A stretch of 43,571 bases of DNA from Nonomuraea terrae (GCF_004348995.1 NZ_SMKQ01000052.1:1-43571), one strand, 5' to 3'. Shown: positions 1 to 8,447, counted from the first letter of the stretch. Made by a program: numbers and translations. The notes: generated from the sequence alone by a model not told the origin.

Positions 1-522
1 CCCGAGCCCGAACCGGCGGCACGCCACACAGCCGAGCCCCGACAAGCGGCGTCGCGTGATGGCGGGCCGGTGGTGCGGTTGGCGCCGGCCGTGGGGATGC
101 CGCCGGTCTGGGTGGGGAACGCCTCAGCGGCGGCGATCCGGCGGGCGGCTCGACTGGGGGACGGCTGGTTCCCGTCGCTGATCTCGCCCGAGGAGGTCGC
201 CGCAGGACGGGAACGGCTCGCGGACCTCGCTACCGCGCACGGCCGCCCGACCCCGTTGGTCGCGATAGGCGGCACGTCGGCGCTCGGAGCCGGCCCCGGC
301 GTGCCGTCCCGTGAGGAGGTCGCTTACGGCATCCGTTCGGCCTACGGCCGCTCACTGGAGGAGGCCCTGGACATCCCGCTGACCGGCAGCCCGGAGCAGG
401 CCGCCGAGCGCCTGGCGGCGTACCGTGAGGCCGGGGCGACGCACGCGATCATCGGCGTCGCCGGCGGCGACTGGCGGACGCAGGTCGACCTCCTCGCCGA
501 AACCGCCCGCCTCCTGCGGTGA
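1..522 (+). CDS. LLM-class F420-dependent oxidoreductase, 5'-truncated
   Basis: This looks like the C-terminal part of a luciferase-like (TIM-barrel) oxidoreductase of the flavin/F420 class. The frame is open from base 1, so the true start lies outside the window. A start at GTG 70 would give 150 residues, far below the usual length of about 280-350. Typical features are the segment VWVGNASAAAIRRAARLGDGW, the 'P-L-I-S-P-E-E' stretch, and a terminal half with 'LTGSPEQAAERLAAYREAGA', the usual substrate-range helix before the last strand. The first 23 visible codons are rich in Pro, Glu and Ala and look like a linker, so the protein may be unusual upstream, or the junction may be rearranged. 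The family assignment is fairly secure; substrate and cofactor cannot be read here. Confidence 0.72.
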   Translation, partial: PEPEPAARHTAEPRQAASRDGGPVVRLAPAVGMPPVWVGNASAAAIRRAARLGDGWFPSLISPEEVAAGRERLADLATAHGRPTPLVAIGGTSALGAGPGVPSREEVAYGIRSAYGRSLEEALDIPLTGSPEQAAERLAAYREAGATHAIIGVAGGDWRTQVDLLAETARLLR

Positions 523-627
523 CAACCGTCGCCGAGCCGTGCGGCGGCAGTCCGTCACCGGTCCGGTTGTGGCGGCGGCACGCGGTCCTGCATGATGGCG
601 CGAGCATGATCGACAGAAGGCGACGCC

Positions 628-1092
628 GTGGACTTCACCGTTGAGTACCAGCCCACACCCGACGAAGTGGTGCGCGCCTTCGAGCAGGGCGCGAAGCACC
701 AGCTGAGGCGGCTGAGCGTCCTGCTGACGTCGCTCATGGTGGTGGCGGGCGTCATGTGCGTGCTGATCGAGGCGCGCAGCGTCGGCATCGCCCTGTTCGT
801 CTCGGCGGTCGCGTGCCCGTTCGTCATGACCTGGTCGCTCCGCCGCACGGCGCGGCGGCAGTTCGCCCACCTGTGCGTCCCCACGACCCTCCACTTCACC
901 GCCGACGGCTACGAGACCCGCACCGACGAGCAGACCATGAGCGTGCGATGGTCCTTCTTCCAGCGGGTCGTCACCGGCGAGGAGTTCTGGCTGCTCTTCA
1001 AGGACAACAACCAGTTCACCGGCTTCCTCCCCAAACGCGCCTTCACCACCGAGCAGCAGGCGGAGATCGACGCCGTCCTCGGCAGTCGATGA
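628..1092 (+). CDS. YcxB-like two-helix membrane protein
   Basis: A 154-residue protein that starts at GTG 628, with GAAGGCG just upstream. Two adjacent hydrophobic helices lie at about residues 30-48 and 51-69. They are followed by a soluble C-terminal half with the YcxB-like pattern: 'LHFTADGYETRT', then 'VRWSFFQRVV', 'FWLLFKDNNQFTGFLPKRAF'. That beta-rich region resembles a small membrane-associated PH-like fold. Members of this family are common, short and of unknown function. The gene stands alone, 30 bases before the next start on the same strand, so co-transcription with the DNA glycosylase is possible. The family match is from pattern recognition only. Confidence 0.72.
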   Translation: MDFTVEYQPTPDEVVRAFEQGAKHQLRRLSVLLTSLMVVAGVMCVLIEARSVGIALFVSAVACPFVMTWSLRRTARRQFAHLCVPTTLHFTADGYETRTDEQTMSVRWSFFQRVVTGEEFWLLFKDNNQFTGFLPKRAFTTEQQAEIDAVLGSR

Positions 1093-1121
1093 CTGTCGGT
1101 GCGACCGCCTAGGGTCGTGCC

Positions 1122-2237
1122 GTGACCGTCCACCATCTCTCCCTTGCGGACGCGCGCCGCCTCGCCGTGCGCGCGCAGCTCCTCGACGGCACGCGCCCGG
1201 CCGAGCTGCTCGACGTGGTGCGCCACCTGACCCTGCTGCAGATCGACCCCACCGCCGCCGTCGCGCCGACCGCCGACCTGGTGGCGTGGAGCCGGCTCGG
1301 CTCGTCGTACGCCCCCGCCGACCTGGCCGCCGCCCTGCGTGACAGGTCGCTGCTGGAGCTGCGGGCGATGATCCGGCCCAGCGAAGACGTCACCCTCTAC
1401 CGCGCCAGGATGGCCGAGTGGCCGGGGCGCGGCGAGCTGGAGCCCTGGCAGGTGCACTATCGCAACTGGGTGCGGGCCAACGACGCCTGCCGCCGCGACA
1501 TCCTGGCCCGGCTCGACGCGTCGGGGCCGCTGCCGTCCCGCGAGCTTCCCGATACCTGCGCGGTGCCGTGGAAGTCGACCGGCTGGACGGGCGACCGCAA
1601 CGTGACGCAGATGCTGGAGTTCATGGTGCTGCGGGGAGAGGTCGCCGTGGCCGGCCGCCTCGGCCGCCAGCGGCTGTGGGATCTCGCCTCCCGCGTCTAC
1701 CCCGACGACCCGGTCGTGCCCGCCGACGAGGCGATCCGCATCCGCGACGAGCGCCGGCTGCGCGCCCTCGGCATCGCCCGTCCGCGTGGCCCGAAATACA
1801 TGGTGGAGCCGGCCGACGTGGGCCAGGCCGGCGAGCCCGCCGTGGTCGAGGGCGTCAAGGGCTCGTGGCGGATCGACCCGTCGCTGCTGGACCAGCCGTT
1901 CACGGGGCGCGCGGCGCTGCTGTCGCCGTTCGACCGGCTGATCCACGACCGCAGGCGCACGACCGAGCTGTTCGGCTTCGACTACCAGCTGGAGATGTAC
2001 AAACCGGCGGCCAAGCGCCGCTGGGGCTATTTCGCCCTGCCGATCCTGTACGGCGACCGCCTGGTGGGCAAGCTCGACGCCACGGCCGACCGCAAGGCGG
2101 GCGTCCTGCGGGTCAACGCCGTCCACGAGGACACCCCGTTCACCACCCCGATGACCGAGGCGATCCACGCCGAGATCGAAGCCCTGTCCCAATGGCTCGG
2201 CCTCGACCCGACCCGGGCCTCGGAAGGCCGACCATGA
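1122..2237 (+). CDS. AlkX/YcaQ-like winged-helix DNA glycosylase (HTH_42 family)
   Basis: A 371-residue protein of the winged-helix HTH_42 family that includes E. coli YcaQ (AlkX) and Streptomyces AlkZ, glycosylases that excise bulky alkylated bases and unhook interstrand crosslinks. The N-terminal winged helix ends in LLQIDPTAAV at about residues 38-47. The Gln-Ile-Asp triplet fits the QxD catalytic motif of the YcaQ branch rather than the QxQ of AlkZ. Later family landmarks are 'LRGEVAVAGRLGRQRLWD', 'FDRLIHDRRRTTELFGF' and 'LVGKLDATADRKAGVL'. The start is GTG 1122 with only a weak ribosome site. AlkZ-type enzymes often give self-resistance beside genotoxin clusters, but no biosynthetic genes are visible nearby, so this is more likely a general repair enzyme. 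Confidence 0.82.
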   Translation: MTVHHLSLADARRLAVRAQLLDGTRPAELLDVVRHLTLLQIDPTAAVAPTADLVAWSRLGSSYAPADLAAALRDRSLLELRAMIRPSEDVTLYRARMAEWPGRGELEPWQVHYRNWVRANDACRRDILARLDASGPLPSRELPDTCAVPWKSTGWTGDRNVTQMLEFMVLRGEVAVAGRLGRQRLWDLASRVYPDDPVVPADEAIRIRDERRLRALGIARPRGPKYMVEPADVGQAGEPAVVEGVKGSWRIDPSLLDQPFTGRAALLSPFDRLIHDRRRTTELFGFDYQLEMYKPAAKRRWGYFALPILYGDRLVGKLDATADRKAGVLRVNAVHEDTPFTTPMTEAIHAEIEALSQWLGLDPTRASEGRP

Positions 2238-2341
2238 CGGAGATCGACACCTCCATCGAGACCCGGTTACCACCCCACCACCGCGAGACCGTCGAGGCCC
2301 TGCGCGACGCCATCACCCGGGTCCGCCCCGACCGGTCCTGA
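2234..2341 (+). CDS. Possible 35-residue ORF overlapping the glycosylase stop
   Basis: An ATG at 2234 overlaps the glycosylase stop codon in an ATGA arrangement and gives a 35-residue peptide (MTEIDTSIETRLPPHHRET..., ending PDRS). Translational coupling would be possible. The peptide has no family I recognise and could be the remaining N-terminus of a longer lost gene. Its 3' end overlaps the convergent methyltransferase by 29 bases. It is listed mainly because of the ATGA overlap; whether it is expressed is uncertain. Confidence 0.22.
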   Translation: MTEIDTSIETRLPPHHRETVEALRDAITRVRPDRS

Positions 2342-2969
2342 GCGTCAGCGACTGGAAGCGGTTGTCGCCGTTCCCGACGACGTGGAAGTCCACGATCTCG
2401 AACGACCCGCGCGCGAAGTCCTGGAGCTGCTCGTCACCGCGGAAGGAGAAGAACCGGGGCGGATCGTGCTCGTCGTCTTCGAAGACCCCTTCTTCGGCCA
2501 ACGTGCCGCCGCCGTACACACCGAGGAAGAACAGCCCGCCGGGCCGCAGCACCGAGGCGATGCGGTCCAAGACCGCGGGCAGGTCGCTGTTGGGCACGTG
2601 CAGCAGGCAGTTCAGCGCGTAGACCGCGTCGAACGATCCGGGCGGGAAGTCGAGGCCGAGGAAGTCCATGACGTGCGCCTCGACACCCTTCTCGCGGCAG
2701 CGGGCCACCATGGCGGGCGAGAGATCGACGGCGACGACCTCCAGCCCGTGCTCCTGGAAGTACACGCTGTCCTGGCCCGTCCCGGCGCCGACCTCCAGCA
2801 GCCGCCGGCAGTCCTCCGCCCGCAGCCGCTCCAGGAACGCCGCCCGTTCGGCCAGCTTCCACGGCGCCTTGCCTCGTGCGTCACGCTGCGCCGCGCGGCC
2901 GTCGTAGGAGCTGCGCAGGGAGTCGACGACCTCGTGATAGCGGGCATCCATCGCGCCATGATGCCCCAT
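2313..2969 (-). CDS. Class I SAM-dependent methyltransferase
   Basis: A 218-residue Rossmann-type methyltransferase. Motif I is LLEVGAGTGQDS (about residues 58-69), motif II ends in VVAVDLSPAMVARCR, and the post-I acidic residues and the 'FDAVYALNCLLHVP' motif IV/V region are present. A 'RPGGLFFLGVYGG' motif VI follows. The C-terminal half, with 'DPPRFFSFRGDEQL', resembles small actinobacterial methyltransferases whose substrate is unknown. An alternative start at 2951 (MDARYHEV) is also reasonable. At 2969 the hexamer CATTCT ends five bases before the ATG, which would suit a leaderless transcript. The gene is convergent with the glycosylase and divergent from the MATE gene. Confidence 0.85.
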   Translation of the reverse strand: MGHHGAMDARYHEVVDSLRSSYDGRAAQRDARGKAPWKLAERAAFLERLRAEDCRRLLEVGAGTGQDSVYFQEHGLEVVAVDLSPAMVARCREKGVEAHVMDFLGLDFPPGSFDAVYALNCLLHVPNSDLPAVLDRIASVLRPGGLFFLGVYGGGTLAEEGVFEDDEHDPPRFFSFRGDEQLQDFARGSFEIVDFHVVGNGDNRFQSLTLRTGRGGPG

Positions 2970-3021
2970 CCGGTAGAATGATCACGTCCCGAGCGGTTGG
3001 CCGCCCGGGATTTCGGCTTTC

Positions 3022-4275
3022 ATGGCCTCTCCCCACCGCATACTGCTGAACGCGGCGCTCCCCCTGCTCCTGACCGCCGGCGCCGGAGCCGTCACCCGGC
3101 TCCTCGGCACCGCACTGCTCGGCCACCGGTCGACCGTCCAGCTGGCGGCGTTCGCGCTCGTCAGCGCGGTGCTCGTGCCGGTCGGCGCAGCCGTGTCCGG
3201 CGGGTTGCGCGGCATGGTGCCGTTCGCCGCCGCCTGCCGCGGCCGTCCCGCCGAGGCCCTGGCCGTGCTCAACGACGCCCGCTGGCTCTCCCTCGGGCTC
3301 GGCACGGCCGGCGCGGGCGTCATGCTCGGCGTCCCCTTGATCGCCCGGATCGGCGGAGCACCCGCCGACGTGAGCGCGGAGTTCGGCGCGCTGCCCGCGC
3401 TCTTCGCCGTGCACGTGCTGCTGTCCGCGGCGGGCGGCGGCGCCAACGGCATGCTCGTCGCCCTGGGACGCAGCCGCCTCGTGCTCCGGTCGAGCCTGCC
3501 GAGCGCGGCCGTGGAGGCGGTGGCGCTCCTGCTGCTCGTGCCGGCGATGGGCGTCCAGGGCGCCGGTGTCGCGCTCCTGCTCTCCACCGCTCTCTCGCTC
3601 ACCGTGTCGAACACGCTCCTGCTGCGCCTGCTCGGAGGGAGCTTTCTGCGGCGTCCGCGGCCTCGCGAGATCGTGCGCATGGCGCGGGTGGGCGTTCCGA
3701 TGTCCGCCACGCTGGTCGTCAAGTTCACGGTCATGGGCGGCATCACCTACGCCGCCGCCCGGACGGGCGCCCAGGGTGCCGCCGCCCACGCGATCCTCAT
3801 CTCGCTGAACGGGCTCCTCGGCCTGGCGTCCGTCGCCGTCGGACAGGCCCTGACACCGGAGATCGCCCGTGTGTCCTGCGCCCGCGAGGCCCGCCGGCTT
3901 CGCCGCGCGGCCTTGACGATCGTGTCCGCCGCGGTCCTCACCGCACTGCTGTTCGTCGGTGAGAACGCGGCCCGGCTGCTCACCTCCGACCCCGGCGTGC
4001 TCGCGTTGACCGTCGCGCTGCTCCCGTTGTTCGCCGTGTACGCCCTCGCCGACACCTGCGCGATCGTGACGGCCGCGGCCTTGGTCGGGCTCAGGAGCTC
4101 GTCGTGGCACATGCTCGCCTCCGTCACCGGCTACGGCCTGCTGGCCGCGGTCATGACGCCGGTGGCGGCGACCTGGGGGATGACCGGCCTGTGGACCGCG
4201 TTGCCCGCCACGTGCGCGCTCATCCTCACCCTTCAGACTGTGATCTTCGCTCGCCGCGTACGGCATGATCATTGA
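3022..4275 (+). CDS. MATE-family efflux transporter
   Basis: A 417-residue integral membrane protein with about twelve hydrophobic helices in two homologous halves, as in MATE (multidrug and toxic compound extrusion) transporters. MATE transporters export cationic drugs or metabolites in exchange for H+ or Na+. Typical features are the N-terminal 'ALPLLLTAGAGAVTRLLGTALLGH', the helix-7 start 'RMARVGVPMSATLVVKF', and the 'GLASVAVGQALTPEIAR' region near the second half. The ATG at 3022 has only weak GGGA upstream. A TAGAAT hexamer at about 2973 could be a -10. Its last 11 bases overlap the ankyrin gene, which suggests one transcript. The substrate is unknown. Confidence 0.85.
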   Translation: MASPHRILLNAALPLLLTAGAGAVTRLLGTALLGHRSTVQLAAFALVSAVLVPVGAAVSGGLRGMVPFAAACRGRPAEALAVLNDARWLSLGLGTAGAGVMLGVPLIARIGGAPADVSAEFGALPALFAVHVLLSAAGGGANGMLVALGRSRLVLRSSLPSAAVEAVALLLLVPAMGVQGAGVALLLSTALSLTVSNTLLLRLLGGSFLRRPRPREIVRMARVGVPMSATLVVKFTVMGGITYAAARTGAQGAAAHAILISLNGLLGLASVAVGQALTPEIARVSCAREARRLRRAALTIVSAAVLTALLFVGENAARLLTSDPGVLALTVALLPLFAVYALADTCAIVTAAALVGLRSSSWHMLASVTGYGLLAAVMTPVAATWGMTGLWTALPATCALILTLQTVIFARRVRHDH

Positions 4276-4759
4276 CGTGACCGCAACCGGATGGCTCCGT
4301 ACGGGCTGGGATTCCTGGACGGATTTCGAGCGGATCCGCGCCCTGCGGGACGCGGGCGCCGACCCGAACTCCGGCGTGTCGCACTTCGGGACGCCGCTGC
4401 ACGCCGCCGCCAAGCACGGCTCGCCCGAGGTGATCGCCGAGCTGGCCGGTCGCGTCGACGACATCGACGCCCTGTACAGGGGCCGCACCGCGCTGTGGGC
4501 CGCCGTCTTCGCCGACCGGCCCGGCAACGCGCGGGCCCTCGTCTCCGCCGGCGCCGACCCGTGGCGTCCCATGATGAACGGCTGGTCGCCCGGCCGCCTC
4601 GCCCTGGCCGGCCCCACGCCGGATCTCTTCGCCGTCCCCTCGGCGGAGGGCGGCCTGTCGGCAGCCGCGGCGGAGGCCGGACTCGGCCTGTCGGAGGCCG
4701 AGCGGACAGCCGCGGCGGAGGCCGGACGCCTCAAGGCGGCCATCGGCACCTTCTTCTAG
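4265..4759 (+). CDS. Ankyrin-repeat protein, probably C-terminally short
   Basis: A 164-residue soluble protein with two to three ankyrin repeats. 'RIRALRDAGADPNSGVSHFGTPLHAAAKHGSPEVIAEL' holds one TPLHAAAKHGSPEV unit, and 'GRTALWAAVFADRPGNARALVSAGADPW' holds a second. The start ATG 4265 overlaps the MATE stop by 11 bases; GTG 4277 is an alternative. The tail repeats an Ala/Glu-rich stretch ('AAAAEAGLGLSEAERTAAAEAG') encoded by near-duplicate DNA, then stops abruptly after GTFF. Relatives I know of continue with a second domain, so this may be truncated. Bacterial ankyrin proteins usually bind proteins; nothing shows the partner. Confidence 0.75.
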   Translation: MIIDVTATGWLRTGWDSWTDFERIRALRDAGADPNSGVSHFGTPLHAAAKHGSPEVIAELAGRVDDIDALYRGRTALWAAVFADRPGNARALVSAGADPWRPMMNGWSPGRLALAGPTPDLFAVPSAEGGLSAAAAEAGLGLSEAERTAAAEAGRLKAAIGTFF

Positions 4760-4915
4760 ATCGGCCGGCGTGCCGATCGGGTGGCGGCAGAAGTCAACCG
4801 GCAATTGGCGAACTGACAAATCACGTGCGCGTGACGAGCCGCGCTTCGCGGCTGACCTGCTATTTCGTGTGCTTTCATGGCCTATCGGAGGCGACCGGGT
4901 ATTTTTTCCGGGTTA

Positions 4916-4945
4916 TTGACGGAATATCGGCGACTTAGGCAGACT
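4916..4945 (+). promoter_or_regulatory. Candidate promoter of the GH43-like gene
   Basis: The hexamer TTGACG (4916-4921) and CAGACT (4940-4945) are 18 bases apart and lie 50 bases before the GH43-like ATG, in a locally AT-rich stretch. The -10 match is imperfect. The upstream 4760-4915 stretch holds no gene; it has one 7-bp hairpin (4837-4853) that may end the MATE/ankyrin transcript. Confidence 0.3.
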
Positions 4946-4995
4946 CTCCCCACCGCACCCGGGCGAGCCGCTCGGAACGTAGGAGGACGTGACTG

Positions 4996-6303
4996 ATGAC
5001 CGATTCCGACAACGGGTCGAACCTCGGCCGACTGGCATTGCTGGCCGGCGTCTTAGGGGCGGTGGCACTGCCCCCGACCGCCGCCCAGGCCGCATCGGCG
5101 CAGACGCGGCGGTACCCGTCGAACTGGCCCGACCCCGAGCCCTACGGCCTCGCCGACACCCGATTGGACCTGTGGCCGCGCGACGACAACTCCTTCATCC
5201 TGCCGCTGGAGATGCGCCCCCGCGACGAGGAGCTCGGCCGGGTCTGGATGCGGGACACCTACGTCAACTGCTTCGTCGTCGGCGGTCGCCCGGTCTACGT
5301 CGCCACGGGCACCACCCGCGTGCCGGGGCTCGAAGCGGCCGGCCCGTGGAACGACGGCATCTTCGTGTGGGTGTCGCCGTCCCTGCGCGGGCCGTGGCGG
5401 CTGGTCGACACCACCGGCATCCGGCCCGGCGCCGAGAAGGGCAAGGTGTGGTCGCCGGAGTTCGCCGGCGAGAACCGTCCCGGCCGCACGGTCGTCGCCC
5501 CGTGGCAGGAGTACTGGTACGACGACCGGTTCGGCAAGCGCGGCCAGGCGTGGGCCCCGGAGGTGCATTACTTCCGCGGCCGGTGGTACATCGTCGCCTG
5601 CATGGGCGACCACTCCCGGAAGGTCGGCTCCTTCATGCTGGTGAGCGAGGGCGGGATCGAGGGCCCGTACCGGCTCGTCGAGGGCAACCTGGACAAACCG
5701 TTCGGCGACTCGTTCGTCGGCGGGCCGAATTTCATCGAGCCCGGCGCCTACCACCACATCGACGGCAGCCTCTACGCCGAGGGCGACGACGCGTGGCTGG
5801 TGCTGCACAACCACGTGTACGCGAAGTTCCGGGACGACATGGAGGACACCGTCCCGGCGACCGGCCTGCCGGCGTTCCAGCAGCGGCCCTACTCCCCCGA
5901 GCCGTACCTCGAAGGCGCGTACGTGTTCAAGCACGGAGGCAAGTACTTCCTGCTCCACGCCGCCTGGAACCGTACGTCGGCCGAGCCTGACGGCGGCACG
6001 CGCCACGCCTACGACCCGCCCGGCCCCGGCCGCGTGCAGTACCAGTACGACGCGGTCGTCGCCGTCTCGGACACCTTCGAGGGGCCGTACTCGGAGCGGT
6101 GGACCATGGGGGTCGGCGCCGGCCACAACAACATCTTCAGGGACCGCAGCGGCCACCTGTGGGCGACGTTCTTCCGCAACCCCAACTTCGGCCACTGGTC
6201 CGACCCTTCCCGCATCGCCGACGCCGCGGTGCCCGGCGTCGTACGCCTGGAATGGACCGGCCCGCAAGGCAACCGCCTGTACGTCCAGCGCCGCCGCGGC
6301 TGA
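4996..6303 (+). CDS. Secreted glycoside hydrolase family 43-like protein
   Basis: A 435-residue exported protein. A hydrophobic segment at residues 11-24 ends in AAQAAS, a signal-peptide-like N-terminus. The mature part follows the five-bladed beta-propeller of GH43-type enzymes, which remove arabinose or xylose from plant polysaccharides. Landmarks in order are 'RVWMRDTYVN' (R86, D87, possible catalytic-base region), 'WNDGIFVWVSPSLRGPW', 'WAPEVHYFRGRWYIVACM', 'EPGAYHHIDGSLYAEGDDAW', 'YLEGAYVFKHGGKYFLLHAAW' (candidate acid Glu) and 'AGHNNIFRDRSGHLWATFF'. A perfect AGGAGG (4981-4986) lies nine bases before ATG 4996. No carbohydrate-binding module is present. The gene stands alone, so the substrate cannot be inferred from neighbours. 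Confidence 0.8.
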   Translation: MTDSDNGSNLGRLALLAGVLGAVALPPTAAQAASAQTRRYPSNWPDPEPYGLADTRLDLWPRDDNSFILPLEMRPRDEELGRVWMRDTYVNCFVVGGRPVYVATGTTRVPGLEAAGPWNDGIFVWVSPSLRGPWRLVDTTGIRPGAEKGKVWSPEFAGENRPGRTVVAPWQEYWYDDRFGKRGQAWAPEVHYFRGRWYIVACMGDHSRKVGSFMLVSEGGIEGPYRLVEGNLDKPFGDSFVGGPNFIEPGAYHHIDGSLYAEGDDAWLVLHNHVYAKFRDDMEDTVPATGLPAFQQRPYSPEPYLEGAYVFKHGGKYFLLHAAWNRTSAEPDGGTRHAYDPPGPGRVQYQYDAVVAVSDTFEGPYSERWTMGVGAGHNNIFRDRSGHLWATFFRNPNFGHWSDPSRIADAAVPGVVRLEWTGPQGNRLYVQRRRG

Positions 6304-6640
6304 TGCCCTTCGGACCCCTTCGGACCCCTTCCGGATCTCGGGAGGTCCTGGAGGGGCCCACGTTCCACATCGCGGGCAGCTCGTCACCGCAGAAGACGCG
6401 GACGAAGGCGCCCTGCCGCGTTCCCGACAGTGAGGCAGCGCCGGTACACCACCTCGTGCGTGAAGCCGGCGGGATGTCCCAGGCCGATCCGGTCCAGTGC
6501 ACGGGCGACCGCCGGCAAGGTGAACTCCGCCGGCTCTGCCGTCGACCGCTCTCGGACCCAGTCCTCGAAGACGGTCCTCGTACGGATCGGCCGGCCGCCG
6601 GGCCGGATCGCCGTCTTCACCTCGGCCGGCCCACGTAGCG
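6304..6640. other. Gene-poor stretch with degenerate coding traces
   Basis: No intact gene is visible. On the minus strand an open frame at 6384-6620 reads 'TVFEDWVRERSTAEPAEFTLPAVARALDRI' and 'AGFTHEVVYRRCLTVGNA'. A different frame just below continues plausibly as 'GAFVRVFCGDELPAMWNVG'. Together these look like a frameshifted remnant of an unidentified protein. I do not recognise the family. It lies between the GH43-like gene and a TetR remnant, so the whole 6304-7471 block seems to be decaying. Confidence 0.3.
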
Positions 6641-6892
6641 ATGGCTCACGTCGTCGACGTAGGGCTGACGAAGGAGCGCAGCAGGGAGAAGAACGCCGTC
6701 ATCGTCGGGCAGCAACGCTGGATGCTCACCCTGTTCGCCGACCTGGCCGAGGCGGCCGGAGTCGCGGAACCACGCCTCGTCGCCGACCGCATCATGCTGC
6801 TCCACGAGGGCGCCCTCGTCACCGCCGGCATGGGCATCGTCGACGACGCCTTCACCCACGCGGCCGCCAGCGCCGCGGCCCTGCTCGCGTGA
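6641..6892 (+). pseudogene. C-terminal fragment of a TetR-family regulator
   Basis: The reading frame encodes 83 residues. From about residue 18 it matches the tail of a TetR/AcrR ligand-binding domain: 'VGQQRWMLTLFADLAEAAGV', 'PRLVADRIMLLHEGALVTAGMG', then an Ala-rich final helix. The N-terminal helix-turn-helix is absent. The upstream sequence gives no continuation in any frame, so this is a truncated remnant rather than a small gene. It sits just before the frameshifted VOC gene, which may have been its former target. Confidence 0.55.
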
Positions 6893-7079
6893 AGCGCGCA
6901 GTCTCCCAGAACTGACGCGGCGCGTACCCGCTTCGCCGTGCGGACGATCCGCTCGGCGGATCCGCGGCCATGTTCCGCATCCCGGGAGATCTGGGCGCCG
7001 CCGGGAACACGATCACTAAGCCCAGATGGATCAGGAATCGAGAAGCGCCCATGACCGGCCCGAAACTAGCGTGACCACC

Positions 7080-7471
7080 ATGAACACCAAGCTCCAGGTG
7101 ACCACCATCATGCTCGGCGTCAAGGACGTCGCTCGCGCCAAGAAGTTCTATGCCGAAGGCCTGGGATGCGAGATCGACCAGGACTACCCCGGTTTCGTCA
7201 AATGCGACCTGGGCGAGGGCTCCTCGTCGCTGGCGCTCTACGCGTGGGAGGCGGCGGCGCAGGACGCCGGCGTCCCCGCGGGTCCGGGTTCCGCGGCTCG
7301 TCGTTCCATTGCGTCACCGACTCCAGGGACGCGGTGGACGAGGTCATGCGCGCCGCGGCGGCTGCCGGCGGGACTGTGGTCAAGGAGGCGGCCGCCGCCG
7401 GGTGGGGCGGCTACTTCGGTTACTTCAGCGATCCTGACGGCTACCTGTGGAAGGTCACCACCGCCGCCTGA
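7080..7471 (+). pseudogene. VOC/glyoxalase-family protein, frameshifted
   Basis: Two frames join into one typical single-domain vicinal-oxygen-chelate protein. The first part, from ATG 7080 (or GTG 7071), reads MNTKLQVTTIMLGVKDVARA... through 'SSSLALYAWEAAAQDAGVPA'. The second part continues in another frame from about 7285: GSGFRGSSFHCVTDSRDAVD, then 'GGTVVKEAAAAGWGGYFGYFSDPDGYLWKV', stopping at 7471. The natural family length of about 130 residues is recovered only by crossing frames. The shift is near 7280-7300 in a G/C-rich run (gcgggtccgggttcc). A sequencing error there would look identical to a true mutation. The predicted function is small-molecule binding or metal-dependent chemistry. 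Confidence 0.75.
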
Positions 7472-7478
7472 CGCCCGT

Positions 7479-8378
7479 TCACCAGCGCACGCCCGCGCTC
7501 TCCACGAACCCGCCGAAAACACCTTCACCGGCGGGCCGCCACCCGGCGCGGGCGCTGTACTCGGACCCGTACGGCGGCCTGATCTCGTGCCAGCCACAGG
7601 TGTGGACCTGGCCCGCCACCATGACGCTCATCTGGTGGCACTTCAGCTCCTTGGTCACCGGTTTCTCCAGGAACGTGTCATAAGCCTGGACCATCATGTC
7701 GGCCCGCATGCCGATCGGGCCGCGTAACCGGGTCCTGATGAGCATGCGGCTGTCGCGGATCCGTACGCACGCCTCCACCTGGACGCCTTGCCCGGCATCC
7801 GTCCATGGGCTGCACCGCTCGGTGGCCACCGGAGTGCTCGTCGTCGTGTTCACCGGTTCCGCCTCGGGGGCCCAGCCGCGTCCCGCCAGCACCCCGCCCA
7901 GGAAGGTGATCACTCCCACCGCCGCGGCTGCCACCGTCGCGGTGATGAGCGACACCGTCCTGCGGACGACCGACGGCTCGCCCGCTGACGGCGGCTCGTA
8001 CGAAGGGCTCGCCGGGCCGTCCGGGCGGCTCAGGCGCTCGGCGGCCCGGGCCCGCCAGCCGCGTTCGTCCGCCTCCAGCCGCTTGCGCAGGCCGTCGATC
8101 GTGTCGCCGAGCGCCACCAGCGCCTGTGCCCTCTCGACGGGCAGGTCCAGCACCTTGGCGATCTCCCGCATCACCTCCGCGCCGGGCAGCCGGTTGCGTT
8201 CGGCCAGCTGCCGCGATCCGGACAACCACCGCGAGATCAACGAAGGGCTGGCGTCGCGAACCCGGTTGGCGAGGTGCTTCTGCGGACGTCCCTGCGACCG
8301 CAACGCCTCCCGGATGCCCTCCGCGGCCTCGTCCAGCGCCTCCGCGAGCCGATCGGCGAGCTCCTCGAACGTCTCCAT
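7479..8378 (-). CDS. XRE-type helix-turn-helix protein with one membrane helix
   Basis: A 299-residue bitopic protein. Residues 30-85 form a Cro/C1-type HTH ('KHLANRVRDASPSLISRWLSGSRQL', 'EVMREIAKVLDLP'). An Arg/Glu-rich helix follows at 95-115. A single membrane span at 141-166 ('VSLITATVAAAAVGVITFLG') comes next. The external part is about 130 residues with four cysteines (ERC, EAC, LKC, HTC) that could form two disulfides. ATG 8378 is chosen because AAAGGGG lies just upstream; longer starts to 8510 add unconvincing sequence. The layout suggests a one-component membrane sensor-regulator. It is divergent from a secreted cysteine-rich protein, its likely target or partner. Confidence 0.75.
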   Translation of the reverse strand: METFEELADRLAEALDEAAEGIREALRSQGRPQKHLANRVRDASPSLISRWLSGSRQLAERNRLPGAEVMREIAKVLDLPVERAQALVALGDTIDGLRKRLEADERGWRARAAERLSRPDGPASPSYEPPSAGEPSVVRRTVSLITATVAAAAVGVITFLGGVLAGRGWAPEAEPVNTTTSTPVATERCSPWTDAGQGVQVEACVRIRDSRMLIRTRLRGPIGMRADMMVQAYDTFLEKPVTKELKCHQMSVMVAGQVHTCGWHEIRPPYGSEYSARAGWRPAGEGVFGGFVESAGVRW

Positions 8379-8447
8379 CCGGTGCAGCCCCTTTCGCGCA
8401 ATTGTCCGCACGACTGTGAAACCGCAGGTGCAGGCCCGTTCAACGAG

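Noticed and set aside
909..2273. 454-residue minus-strand frame opposite YcxB and the glycosylase
   Set aside because: It is antisense shadow; the plus-strand genes have clear family motifs.
2881..4749. 622-residue minus-strand frame opposite MATE and ankyrin genes
   Set aside because: It covers two well-supported genes in antisense; composition is shadow-like.
5053..6387. Long minus-strand open frame opposite the GH43-like gene (444 residues)
   Set aside because: It is antisense to a gene with a ribosome site, signal peptide and family motifs. Its Val/Arg/Gly/His-rich composition is typical of reverse-frame shadows in high-GC DNA.
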